Assembly: GCA_964563135.1 (NCBI GenBank)
Contig: CAZLWV010000002.1
Coordinates: forward strand, 62,001 to 126,000
Length of the DNA: 64,000 nucleotides
DNA from: JAAYAY01 sp964563135
GTDB taxonomy: Bacteria > Planctomycetota > Planctomycetia > Pirellulales > Thermoguttaceae
Direction of reading: 5' to 3'
Under the pieces are notes generated by a model. The model ran no database searches. It was not told where the DNA came from and was given only the letters and a program-made list of their open reading frames with translations. Positions 35,101 to 42,795 of the stretch are shown here, piece by piece. Numbering within the stretch: the stretch's first letter is position 1; each line of letters starts with the position of its first letter. Position numbers and translations under genes: made by a program.

Positions 35101-35511
35101 CTCTTCTGTGTCATGGAGTGCCTGCCGCTTGTAGACCGGCATGAACGCAAACACGTTCTGCCCTGCCGATTCCTCGTCGTCGTAGAGGTAGACGCTCGAC
35201 GCGATGGTACGGTATCCGCTGTTTCTGGCGGCCAGCATCGCCGCATGCAGTTCCTCGATCTCGCCGACGTCGTGGCCCTGCTTGAGGAACCGATAGTTCG
35301 AGGGAACCAGGTACTCGACGGGAAAACGCTCCTGGAGAACACCGCCAGCCTCAGCGCCACCCGGCCTGGCCTTGTCGGAGGGCGACGGGACCTTGGATGT
35401 GTCGCCGGGCCCGGCCGGCGAAGTGTCGCGTTTTGCCCACGCCAGCGCCGCAATGCCCGACTGTTCCCGCAAGAACGCGTCGGTGAAGGCAAAGAACTCG
35501 GAACGTTCCAC
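32197..35511 (-). CDS. Hybrid sensor histidine kinase, C-terminal major part (CHASE-TM-PAS-HisKA-HATPase-REC-REC-HPt)
   Basis: This is a large phosphorelay kinase. In order: the rest of a CHASE-type sensor (to about residue 240 of this piece), a transmembrane helix (VSVIASLLVTCILLLYL), a PAS domain, HisKA with SHEIRTPMNAILGM, an ATPase domain with NLVGNAIKFT and GTGLGLAI, REC1 (LIDSTLPDPDG; Asp present), REC2 (ILMDVQMPEMDG) and HPt (AAHTIKASM, His present). The first residues match the CHASE fragment across the gap (35561-35877), so the real protein is longer. Stop to next gene: 57 bp. It likely signals to the adjacent REC-ATPase protein. Confidence 0.88.
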   Translation of the reverse strand: MERSEFFAFTDAFLREQSGIAALAWAKRDTSPAGPGDTSKVPSPSDKARPGGAEAGGVLQERFPVEYLVPSNYRFLKQGHDVGEIEELHAAMLAARNSGYRTIASSVYLYDDEESAGQNVFAFMPVYKRQALHDTEEQRRENLAGFYVGVFRMDALMQRAIGLASNLGIDVQVFDYMQPVGSSWTYVCESPSRDTPFQPLKDPRLIEGELPGFGAPVKVPGCQWFIVCTPTEAYGARLYRPLPLVSVIASLLVTCILLLYLNDILSRAEKVERLVVKRTAELRSANLQLGLEIQERERAAQGLRDSEALYSSLVESLPVHVLRKDKSGQFTFANRSFCQLLGKTFDEIVGKSDFDFYPHDLAEKYRADDRLVFQTGELFEAEEQNQQDGNTRYVHVMKSPVFDAAGKIIGTQAIFWDVTARREAEAALEQAKEAAESANRAKSAFLANMSHEIRTPMNAILGMTELVLADRLSPRQREYLSVVRESGEALVTVINDILDFSKIEAGKLDIRSEPFDLCDALGNTMKFLAVRAHEKSLELVYRVAENVPRRVIGDSTRLRQILVNLVGNAIKFTQSGEVMLDVLRLRDDDGKTWIELGVTDTGIGIAEGKLAAIFEAFEQADTSTTRQFGGTGLGLAITHRLAELMGGTISVVSEVGHGSHFRVSLPFDRIKERQPPVGLGNVGAVSVLVVDDNQTNRRVLLEVLESWHVAASGAANAPEAIAAIHAASDEGHSYDVVLIDSTLPDPDGFSLAEAIIRDRGFAGHIVMMLTSKDRPGDIARCEQMGVASYLSKPLKRSELFNVLLTRIGQGSPEDPAFSHDRQVPQLLPPLKILVAEDSLMGQKLIRGILERHGHTPVIVSTGKEVVSQWETGQYDLILMDVQMPEMDGLAATASIRQRETGQRRTPIIAMTAHAMRGDEERCLAAGMDGYVSKPIHLRRLFEVIQSVLPPGHSPDVASTSPPAAEERPPADKDNCPESAPQETVSASPDPIQFQPEGALATVGGDRLLLRELICAYLEEAPRNLAALEESYRQADAAAFRRAAHTIKASMRYFCFQRGFDLAFDLEKRGMEGDLSNAAEGIANLRALMETLPPLLLDYLEGNNS

Positions 35512-35550
35512 GTTGCGTTACCGCCGACTCTTCAAGAGCAGTGCGCTATC

Positions 35551-35560
35551 NNNNNNNNNN
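35551..35560. other. Assembly gap (10 N) inside the hybrid kinase gene
   Basis: AACTCGGAACGTTCCACGT (19 bp) occurs on both sides: ending about 35518 on the left and starting at 35561 on the right. Collapsing the copies gives an unbroken frame reading RHVERSEFFAFTD. The 30-odd bases between the left copy and the gap are therefore probably a contig-end artefact. Confidence 0.75.
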
Positions 35561-35877
35561 AACTCGGAACGTTCCACGTGGCGCGAGCCTGCAAAGAACG
35601 CCCCCAAAGCCTCCAGGGCGGCGAGATTGGCCGCCAGCTCCCTCTCGATGGCGCTGATCCGAAGCTGCGCGTCGAAGCGGAACTGGGCGTCGATCCATTG
35701 GGTCTCTTGGCGGTGCAATGTGATGTACAGCGTCGCCGAGACCGCGCAGCCCAACAGCGCCACGGCAGCCAGAGCCAAGCGTCGTGAACGCCTTGACCAC
35801 TTCTGCTTTGTTGCGTCGCCAAACTCGTCTTGCACGTGCGTCTCGATATGCGGCCCCCCCATCCTTCGGGACTCCAT
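35561..35877 (-). CDS. N-terminal part of the hybrid histidine kinase (CHASE domain start)
   Basis: ATG 35877 (or ATG 35862 with GGAG ten bases upstream) starts a protein with a first transmembrane helix (RLALAAVALLGCAVSATLYI) and the beginning of a CHASE domain (RFDAQLRISAIERELAANLA, LGAFFAGSRHVERSE). The last residues repeat the beginning of the kinase piece (ERSEFFAF), so both pieces are one gene cut by the assembly gap. Full length would be about 1,200 aa. It is divergent from the SDR gene. Confidence 0.8.
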
Positions 35878-36091
35878 ACTAGCACGGCAACCATGGGTGT
35901 CAAGAATTCTTGTTTCGATCCAAGTCGCTGTCGAGGCAGGATTCCGCAGGTGCAGGAGGCTTGAGCCGGTCACCCCTGCCCGACATCCTTGCAGGCGGTT
36001 GGCCGGGCTCCTATGATTTCGGCGTGGCTCGCCCTGCCGCATCGGTATCCGGGGCCATGGGCCATGTGGTCGAAGGAATCGATGCAAGCCG

Positions 36092-36910
36092 ATGAGAATG
36101 AACCTGAGTGAGCAGCCGGTTTCGAGGCGAAAGACGGCCGTCGTGACGGGAGCCTCGGCCGGCCTGGGCACTGCTTTCGCACGCAAGCTTGCAGAACGTG
36201 GTTACGATCTGGTGCTCGTTGCCCGTCGCGAGGAACGTCTGGCGAATCTCGGAGCTGAACTGGTGGGGCGGTTCGGGGGCTCGGTCACGCCGGTCAGCAT
36301 CGATCTGTCCGACGATCTCGCTGTGGGAAGGCTGGTGGCGATGATCGGCGACCGCGACGACGTGGAGATCCTCGTCAACAATGCGGGTTTCGGGGTCCAG
36401 GGGCCGTTCCACAAGGCCGACATCAGCAAGCACGTGGCGATGGTCCGTGTCCATGTCCTGGCCACTGTGCGTCTTACGCACGCGGTATTGCCCCAGATGA
36501 TCGCTCGAAATCGTGGTTACGTGATCAATGTTTCTTCGCTGGCCAGTTTCCTGACGGCACCGGGGGCCGTGTCGTACTGCGCCACCAAACGGTACCTGAA
36601 TTCCTTCTCCCAGTCAGTCCAGGCGGAACTGCAAAACACGGCGATCCGGATTCAGGCCCTTTGTCCCGGTTTCACGTACACGGAATTCCACGATGTTCCG
36701 GATGCCAAGATGGACCGCAGCCTCGTGCCGAAATGGATGTGGATGCCAGCCGACCGGGTCGTGGAGATCTCGCTGCGGGCCATGCAGCGCCGGAAGGTGA
36801 TCTGTGTGCCGGGGCTGGTCAATCGGATCCTGGCCGCGGCCATCCGGAGCCACGTGTTTGACCCCTTGATTCGGGGAGCCTACGGCAGGTATCTCAAAGA
36901 GGGGACATGA
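36092..36910 (+). CDS. Short-chain dehydrogenase/reductase (272 aa)
   Basis: A classical SDR with TGASAGLG (cofactor glycine motif), NNAGFG, the Ser of NVSSLAS and the catalytic Tyr-x3-Lys in SYCATK. The cofactor segment VARREERL (Arg residues after the second strand) suggests NADP(H). The family of nearest likeness acts on ketones or fatty-acyl derivatives, but the substrate is unclear. It is a single gene. Its stop codon lies in the first unit of a short tandem repeat. Confidence 0.88.
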   Translation: MRMNLSEQPVSRRKTAVVTGASAGLGTAFARKLAERGYDLVLVARREERLANLGAELVGRFGGSVTPVSIDLSDDLAVGRLVAMIGDRDDVEILVNNAGFGVQGPFHKADISKHVAMVRVHVLATVRLTHAVLPQMIARNRGYVINVSSLASFLTAPGAVSYCATKRYLNSFSQSVQAELQNTAIRIQALCPGFTYTEFHDVPDAKMDRSLVPKWMWMPADRVVEISLRAMQRRKVICVPGLVNRILAAAIRSHVFDPLIRGAYGRYLKEGT

Positions 36911-36932
36911 GGGGACATGAGGGGACATGAGG
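36901..36932. repeat. Ten-base tandem repeat at the SDR stop codon
   Basis: The unit GGGGACATGA occurs three times in a row, starting at 36901, with a fourth partial unit. The first unit encodes the last residues and the stop (GGG ACA TGA), so changes in copy number would leave the protein unchanged. Confidence 0.8.
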
Positions 36933-37189
36933 AAAAGAGGGCAGCCGAGCGGGGAGCCGTTGAGCATGGGGGCAGGGTGCATCGCCGCTTCGGCCCGTAA
37001 TTGACCGGCAGGCGGGAATATGCTAAGAATACAGGCTTGTGATACATGATATTCCCCTCAGCAGAGGGGATATTCTGGCGAGTTCGGTTCTCTCCATGTC
37101 GTGTCAGAGCAGGTTCAATCCACAACGTGGGGACGGCCGAATCTACTGAAGTGAGAACAACCCGGATTCTGCTTGAGAAGGAGTGTTAC

Positions 37190-37378
37190 GTGCCTGGTAG
37201 TGAACGACGGAGAGAGTTGCGGCGACGACGGCATCGCCTGAAGAAGATGGTTCAGTTCAACCGTAAATTGCAGAAGGCCAACGTTTCGGAACGTACCGAA
37301 ATCGCCGAGAAGATCCGCAATTTGACGCCCGGCGCCGAATTCATTATCGCGAACCTCGGACTCGGCGAGGCGCAGTAG
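37190..37378 (+). CDS. Small basic planctomycete-type protein (62 aa)
   Basis: GTG 37190, with AAGGAG six bases upstream, starts a 62-aa protein: a strongly basic helix (ERRRELRRRRHRLKKMVQFN) followed by KANVSERTEIAEKIRNLTPG and a short hydrophobic end. I recall short proteins of this pattern as recurring in planctomycetes (DUF6800-like), but the assignment is from memory. The charge suggests nucleic-acid or ribosome binding. It has its own terminator directly after the stop, so it is a monocistronic unit. Confidence 0.7.
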   Translation: MPGSERRRELRRRRHRLKKMVQFNRKLQKANVSERTEIAEKIRNLTPGAEFIIANLGLGEAQ

Positions 37379-37405
37379 CCGCGAGCGGGGCTCGGCTCTT
37401 TTTTT
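37377..37405 (+). terminator. Rho-independent terminator of the small basic protein gene
   Basis: AGCC-GC-GAGC (37377-37386), a GGG loop and GCTCGGCT (37390-37397) form a stem with a two-base bulge, then CTTTTTTT (37398-37405). The stem overlaps the stop codon (TAG at 37376-37378). Confidence 0.85.
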
Positions 37406-37450
37406 CGCTGGGCCGTTGAAATGCCGTGCGGCGTCCGGAACCTGCAGAAA

Positions 37451-37490
37451 GCGGCCCGGTAGCGGTGGGACGACCGCTACCGGAGGCCGC
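37451..37490 (-). terminator. Terminator hairpin of the dnaK-clpB operon
   Basis: GCGGCC-CGGTAGCGGT and ACCGCTACCG-GA-GGCCGC make a 16-bp stem (two-base bulge) with a six-base loop, six bases past the clpB stop. On the minus strand it is followed by only a weak T-tract (TTTCT), so termination may be partly Rho-assisted. Confidence 0.65.
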
Positions 37491-37495
37491 AAACG

Positions 37496-40153
37496 TCATT
37501 TCTTGGGTGTTGGGGTTCCGCGTTTTTCGAAGCAGTCGAAGCTGAATGTGTTGCCGTCCGAATCGACGCGGACATGGTGGCCTTCAGAGAGTTCTTTCTT
37601 GAGAAGCTCCACGGCCAACGGGTTCTGCACGCTCTGCTGGATCACCCGTTTCAGTGGCCGAGCGCCGAAAGTGGGATCGTAGCCCTTCTCCGCGATTGCA
37701 TCCAGCGCGGCATCGGTCATCTCCAGGCTGACTCCATGCTGCTGGAGTTGGGCTTCGAGGTGCCCGACTTGCAGCGTCACGATCCTGCGGATTTCCTCTC
37801 GCTTGAGGGGATGGAAGAGGATCGTTTCGTCGATCCGATTGAGGAATTCCGGCAGGAATCGAGTGCCGAGGATGTCGTTGATTGCCTCGCGCATTTCCTG
37901 CAAGGAACCGCCCTCACGCGTGATCTCCTGGATTATCTGGCTTCCAATGTTGGAGGTCATGACCAGGATCGTGTTGGTGAAATCGACGGTGTGCCCCTGG
38001 TTGTCCGTCAGGCGTCCATCATCGAGCACCTGGAGCAGAATATTGAAGACGTCGCGGTGGGCCTTCTCGATCTCGTCCAGGAGGATCACGCAATAGGGAC
38101 GCCGCCGGACCGCTTCGGTAAGCCTTCCCCCCTCTTCATACCCGATATATCCCGGAGGCGCTCCGATCAGGCGGCTGACGGTATGGCGTTCCATGAATTC
38201 GCTCATATCGAGGCGGACCATGGCGTCCTCATTGTCGAACATGACCTCGGCCAGGGCCTTGCACAGTTCCGTCTTGCCGACGCCGGTGGGGCCGAGAAAC
38301 AGAAAGGATCCAATCGGGCGCTTCGGGTCCTGCAATCCTGCGCGGCTTCGCCGCACGGCATTGGCCACGGCCTGCACCGCCTCATCCTGCCCCACGACCC
38401 GCTGATGGAGCCGTTCCTCCATGACCAGGAGCTTGGCACGTTCCGTTTCCATCATGCGGCTGACGGGAATGCGGGTCCAGGCGCTGACCACTTCGGCGAT
38501 CTCCTCGGGGCCGACGACTTGTCGGAGGAGACGCCGTGTGTCGCCAGTCTGCTGTCCAGATTCCAGTCGGTCCAGTTGGGCGGCAAGGACTTCGCGCTGC
38601 TTGGCGAGTTTCCCCAAACGCTGATAATCTTCCTCCGGGGGCCGCTCGCCGCGGGAAGTTTTTTCCATGATTCCGGCTTCGAGGAGCCGGTATTCGGGGT
38701 CAACCGCTGCCAACTGCTTCCGCACCTGGTGGACGTCGCCCAAACCGCTCTTCTCTTTTTCCCACTCGGCCCGCAGTCCGTCGAGCTTGTTGCGCAGATC
38801 CTGCATCTCCTTCTCGACCTCGGCCAGCCGCTCCCTGGCATGGGGCTCGGTTTCCTCGGCGAGCTGACGTTGGGCGAGCTCAAGCTGAACAAGCCGCCTC
38901 TGCACCTCGTCGATCTCGGCGGGCACGCTTTCCAGCTCCATGGCCAGTCGGCTCGTGGCCTCATCCATGAGGTCGATCGCCTTGTCGGGAAGGAACCGGT
39001 CGGTGATGTAGCGTTCCGATAGATGGGCCGCCGCCACGAGGGCGGAGTCCTTGATCTTGACGCCCTTGTGATGGGCTTCGTAGCGCGGTTTGAGTCCCCG
39101 GAGGATGGCAATGGTGTCCTCCACCGAAGGCTCGCTCACCAGCACCGGCTGGAAACGCCGTTCGAGGGCCGCGTCCTTCTCAATATGCTTGCGATACTCG
39201 TCGAGCGTTGTGGCACCCACGCAGCGAAGGACCCCGCGAGCCAAGGCGGGCTTCAACAGGTTGGACGCGTCGCTCCCGCCTTCTGCACTTCCCGCCCCGA
39301 CCACCGTGTGGAGTTCGTCGATGAACATGATGACGTTGCCTTCGGCATCCTGGACTTCGCGGAGGACCGCCTTGAGCCGCTCCTCGAACTCGCCACGGTA
39401 CTTGGTTCCGGCGATCAGGGCCCCGAGGTCCAAGGCAATCACTCGCTTGTTCTTCAGGCTCTGGGGCACGTCGCCCTCGACGATGCGGAGCGCCAGCCCT
39501 TCCGCAATGGCTGTCTTGCCCACGCCTGGCTCGCCGATGAGCACGGGGTTGTTTTTCGTGCGCCGGGCGAGAACCTGGATCACGCGGCGGATTTCCTGGT
39601 CGCGGCCGATTACCGGATCGAGTTTGCCCCGCCGCGCCTGCTCCACAAGGTCGATTCCGTATTTCTCCAGGGCTTGAAACTTGGCCTCCGGGTTCTGGTC
39701 CGTCACTCGGGCGCTCCCACGGATTCGCTTGAGGGCTCTGAGGATGTCGCTCTCTTCGATGGCGTTCAGGTCGAGGATCCGTTTGGCCTTGGAATCGACT
39801 TTGGCCAGGGCGAGGAAGAGGTGTTCCGCGGAGACATAATCATCCTTCATCCGGTCGGCTTCGAGCTGGGCTCCCTCAAAGACCCGCCCAAGCGAAGAAC
39901 CGGGGTGGGGTGGTCCACCTCCCGAAGACTTGGGAAAACGTCCCAATTCTGCCTCGACCATGCTTTCCAGTTGCGGAAGCTGGACGCCAATCTGGTCGAG
40001 GATGGGCATCACGACACCGTCGCCTTCTTGCAGCAATGCCGCCAGCAGGTGAAGCGGATCGATTTCAGGGTTTCCGCGGTTCGCAGCGAGTCCTTGAGCG
40101 GAGGACACGGCCTCCTGGGCCTTGATCGTGAGTTTGTCAAATCGGAATGTCAT
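37496..40153 (-). CDS. clpB: ATP-dependent chaperone/disaggregase ClpB (885 aa)
   Basis: ClpB threads aggregated proteins through its hexameric pore together with DnaK. An N-terminal Clp_N double repeat (about 1-150) is followed by AAA1 with Walker A GEPGVGKT (207-214) and Walker B LIMFIDELHT, the ClpB-specific coiled-coil M domain (about 405-520), and AAA2 with Walker A GPTGVGKT (about 610) plus the C-terminal ClpB D2-small domain. The start at 40153 (MTFRFDKLTIKAQEAV) matches the family; an earlier ATG at 40192 does not. It follows dnaK by 178 bp on the same strand. Confidence 0.97.
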   Translation of the reverse strand: MTFRFDKLTIKAQEAVSSAQGLAANRGNPEIDPLHLLAALLQEGDGVVMPILDQIGVQLPQLESMVEAELGRFPKSSGGGPPHPGSSLGRVFEGAQLEADRMKDDYVSAEHLFLALAKVDSKAKRILDLNAIEESDILRALKRIRGSARVTDQNPEAKFQALEKYGIDLVEQARRGKLDPVIGRDQEIRRVIQVLARRTKNNPVLIGEPGVGKTAIAEGLALRIVEGDVPQSLKNKRVIALDLGALIAGTKYRGEFEERLKAVLREVQDAEGNVIMFIDELHTVVGAGSAEGGSDASNLLKPALARGVLRCVGATTLDEYRKHIEKDAALERRFQPVLVSEPSVEDTIAILRGLKPRYEAHHKGVKIKDSALVAAAHLSERYITDRFLPDKAIDLMDEATSRLAMELESVPAEIDEVQRRLVQLELAQRQLAEETEPHARERLAEVEKEMQDLRNKLDGLRAEWEKEKSGLGDVHQVRKQLAAVDPEYRLLEAGIMEKTSRGERPPEEDYQRLGKLAKQREVLAAQLDRLESGQQTGDTRRLLRQVVGPEEIAEVVSAWTRIPVSRMMETERAKLLVMEERLHQRVVGQDEAVQAVANAVRRSRAGLQDPKRPIGSFLFLGPTGVGKTELCKALAEVMFDNEDAMVRLDMSEFMERHTVSRLIGAPPGYIGYEEGGRLTEAVRRRPYCVILLDEIEKAHRDVFNILLQVLDDGRLTDNQGHTVDFTNTILVMTSNIGSQIIQEITREGGSLQEMREAINDILGTRFLPEFLNRIDETILFHPLKREEIRRIVTLQVGHLEAQLQQHGVSLEMTDAALDAIAEKGYDPTFGARPLKRVIQQSVQNPLAVELLKKELSEGHHVRVDSDGNTFSFDCFEKRGTPTPKK

Positions 40154-40331
40154 AGCGTTCACCTCGTTTCCCTGTCCGAAAAGAGGGGCCAAAACTCATC
40201 CGACACGAAGCCGAGAACCGGCTGTGGCGGAGGAATCTTGGCCCCTCGTGCAGGGGCGTGCATACCCGACCAGGCCGTCGATGGGGACGAAGGCGGCATG
40301 GGCGGAGCAGCACAAAAGGGGATGTAGCCGA

Positions 40332-42257
40332 TCAGTCGTTCTTGACCTCGAATTCTGCGTCGATCGCATCGTCATCACCGCCGGAGGGGCCCCGCTCCGA
40401 GGGCCCGCCGGGAGCTGCTCCCGAAGCGGCACCCGCGGTAGCCTGGGCTCCCGCCTGTTCGTAGAGGACTTTGCTGAAGGCGTGCGAGGCCTGTTCGAGT
40501 TCGGCCAGTGCCGACTTGATCGTGTCGGGGTTGTCGGCCTTCATTGCGTCGCGTGTCTTTTCCACGGCCTTCTTCAGGGCGACCTTGTCGCTGTCGCGCA
40601 TTTTCGCGTCGTGCTCCTTCATGAGCTTTTCGAGCTCGAAGCACATCGAGTCGGCCCGGTTACGCAGTTCGGCCAATTCTCGTTTCTTCTTGTCCTCGGC
40701 CGCGTGGGCTTCAGCGTCCTTTGTCATCTTCTCGATGTCGGCGTCCGACAGTCCGGAAGACTGTTCGATGCGGACTTTCTGCTCCTTTTGTGTTCCCAGA
40801 TCCTTGGCCGAAACGTTCAGGATGCCGTTGGCGTCGAGGTCGAAAGTCACCTCGATTTGCGGAATCCCGCGGGGTGCTGGTGGGATGCCTTCCAGGTTGA
40901 ACTGAGCGAGCAGGCGGTTGTCGTTGGCCATTTCCCGTTCACCCTGGAAGACCCGCACGGTCACGGCCGTCTGGTTATCGTCGGCAGTGCTGAAGATCTG
41001 CTTCTTCTCTGTGGGGATCGTTGTGTTGCGTTCGACGAGTTTGGTCATGACGCCGCCGAGGGTTTCGATGCCCAGGGAGAGCGGAGTCACGTCCAGCAGG
41101 AGGATATCCTGCACTTCGCCCGCGAGTACGCCTCCCTGAATCGCGGCTCCCACGGCCACCACTTCGTCAGGGTTCACGCCCTTGTGCGGTTCCTTGCCGA
41201 ACATCGTGCGGACGAGGTCCTGGACCTTGGGAATCCTGGTGGAGCCTCCCACGAGCACGACCTCGTCGATTTCGCTGGGCGACATGCGAGCATCCGCCAG
41301 AGCCTTCTGCACGGGCTGCCGGCAGCGTTCCACCAGAGGGTCGATCAGTTGCTCGAACTTCGATCGCGAGATATTCATCTGAAGGTGCTTCGGACCGGTC
41401 GAGTCGACCGTAATGAACGGCAGGTTGATATCCGTGGACTGAGCCGAACTCAACTCCTTTTTCGCTTTCTCGCATGCTTCCTGGAGTCGCTGCAGGGCCA
41501 TCATGTCCTTGCGCAGATCGATCCCCTGTTCCTTCTTGAACTCGTCGGCCACATAGTTGATGAGGAGCTGGTCGATGTCGTCGCCGCCGAGGTGCGTATC
41601 CCCGTTGGTGCTGATGACGCGGAAGACGCCGTCGGCCACCTCAAGGATCGAGATGTCGAACGTGCCGCCTCCGAAATCGAACACGGCAATCTTCTCGGCC
41701 TTCTTCTTGTCCAGTCCGTAAGCCAGGGAAGCGGCGGTCGGTTCATTGATGATTCGAGCCACCTCGAGGCCGGCGATCTGTCCGGCGTCTTTGGTTGCCT
41801 GGCGCTGTGCGTCGTTGAAATAGGCCGGCACCGTGATCACGGCCTTGTTCACCTTGTGTCCCAGATACGCCTCGGCGGATTCCTTCAGCTTTCGCAGCGT
41901 CTTGGCGGAGATCTCCGGCGGGGTGTACTCCTTGTCGTCGACTTTGACCTTGACGTAGTCTTCGGATCCGCCGACGACGGCATAGGGAACCATCTTCTCT
42001 TCCGCGGCGACCTCACTGTGCCGACGGCCCATGAATCGTTTCACCGAGTAGACCGTCCTCCGCGGGTTTGTCACGGCCTGACGCCGGGCCGGCTCCCCCA
42101 CGAGAGTGTCACCTTTATCGGTAAACGCAACAACGCTGGGGGTCGTTCGATTCCCCTCAGGGTTCGGGATGACCTTGGCTTCTTTGCCTTCCATCACCGC
42201 CACAACGGAATTGGTTGTTCCGAGGTCAATTCCGATGATCTTCTCGCCATGTGCCAT
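40332..42257 (-). CDS. dnaK: Molecular chaperone DnaK (Hsp70, 641 aa)
   Basis: Full-length Hsp70 with the phosphate-binding loop GIDLGTTNSVV at the N-terminus, VPAYFNDAQRQATKDAG, the linker-proximal DVTPLSLGIETLGG and substrate-binding beta domain, then the helical lid and a disordered Gly/Ala-rich tail ending in a typical acidic end. AAAGGAG lies before the ATG. It is followed by clpB. The upstream region has no CIRCE (HrcA) sequence but holds a different inverted repeat; see 42490-42537. grpE and dnaJ are not adjacent. Confidence 0.97.
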   Translation of the reverse strand: MAHGEKIIGIDLGTTNSVVAVMEGKEAKVIPNPEGNRTTPSVVAFTDKGDTLVGEPARRQAVTNPRRTVYSVKRFMGRRHSEVAAEEKMVPYAVVGGSEDYVKVKVDDKEYTPPEISAKTLRKLKESAEAYLGHKVNKAVITVPAYFNDAQRQATKDAGQIAGLEVARIINEPTAASLAYGLDKKKAEKIAVFDFGGGTFDISILEVADGVFRVISTNGDTHLGGDDIDQLLINYVADEFKKEQGIDLRKDMMALQRLQEACEKAKKELSSAQSTDINLPFITVDSTGPKHLQMNISRSKFEQLIDPLVERCRQPVQKALADARMSPSEIDEVVLVGGSTRIPKVQDLVRTMFGKEPHKGVNPDEVVAVGAAIQGGVLAGEVQDILLLDVTPLSLGIETLGGVMTKLVERNTTIPTEKKQIFSTADDNQTAVTVRVFQGEREMANDNRLLAQFNLEGIPPAPRGIPQIEVTFDLDANGILNVSAKDLGTQKEQKVRIEQSSGLSDADIEKMTKDAEAHAAEDKKKRELAELRNRADSMCFELEKLMKEHDAKMRDSDKVALKKAVEKTRDAMKADNPDTIKSALAELEQASHAFSKVLYEQAGAQATAGAASGAAPGGPSERGPSGGDDDAIDAEFEVKND

Positions 42258-42489
42258 TGGTCTGCTCCTTTCGGTCTATGTAAGTGGGTACCGCGAAGGC
42301 CGCTACCAAAACCGCCGTTTGCCGACATCGATTCCTTTGGCGAGCCGCCTCCGGGCTCCAGAGCCTCGCGGGAGACGCAATCCAGAACAGGCCAGCGTCT
42401 CTGCACGTTTTGTTTTGGTATGGTGGGCGATTGCGTTCCGCCTGTCACCGCAGTCCGCAATCCGTGAAGCCAATGATTACGCAAAGTCC

Positions 42490-42537
42490 GTGCCGACACC
42501 TAGGATCAATAGGTCCGGCACCGCAAGTGCTTATATA
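42490..42537 (-). promoter_or_regulatory. Candidate -10 box and inverted-repeat operator/hairpin for dnaK
   Basis: A palindromic TATATA (42532-42537) could be a -10 box on the minus strand. Ten bases further down lies an inverted repeat, TAGGTCCGGCAC (42510-42521) against GTGCCGACACCTA (42490-42502), spacer GGATCAA. Its place at the presumed transcript start resembles CIRCE in position but not sequence. No good -35 is visible. It is 233 nt from the dnaK ATG. Confidence 0.4.
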
Positions 42538-42695
42538 GTAATGAGTTGCGATGCCGCATTTCTGCGGCGGTTAAACGCCTGTTCACAATTGCCGATGTTG
42601 ATCTGCCATTTTGACACGGCCATCCCCCCGCAAACAGGGTCTCTGCCAGTTTGGCACCCGTACGTATCTTGGTGGGTTCCGGACCGTCTCGCGGG

Positions 42696-42725
42696 TTGAC
42701 AGATTCGCGGACTGGGGGGTACAAG
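42696..42725 (+). promoter_or_regulatory. Candidate sigma-70 promoter for pheA
   Basis: TTGACA (42696-42701) is followed after 18 bases by TACAAG (42720-42725), four of six matches to TATAAT. It is 70 nt before the pheA start codon. Confidence 0.5.
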
Positions 42726-42795
42726 GGTTGCGTCTATCATCACCCCGACCAAATCGGGCAAGAGATCGTCTCCCTTTCACCGCGGGAATTGCCGA

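Larger units (their letters stand above)
42258..42795. other. 538-bp divergent regulatory region between dnaK and pheA
   Basis: It contains the candidate dnaK promoter and inverted repeat (42490-42537), a GAAA-type hairpin CCGCA-TTTC-TGCGG (plus strand 42554-42567 region), and the candidate pheA promoter (42696-42725). No CIRCE element (TTAGCACTC-N9-GAGTGCTAA) is present. No gene was recognised. Confidence 0.55.

Noticed and set aside
36901..36932. Phase-variation repeat in the SDR gene
   Set aside because: The stop codon is in the first unit, so copy-number change does not alter the protein.
37040..37140. tRNA-like T-arm (GGTTCAATCC near 37113)
   Set aside because: No matching acceptor, D or anticodon stems could be drawn around it.
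42258..42795. CIRCE element before dnaK
   Set aside because: The consensus TTAGCACTC-N9-GAGTGCTAA is absent; only an unrelated inverted repeat is present.
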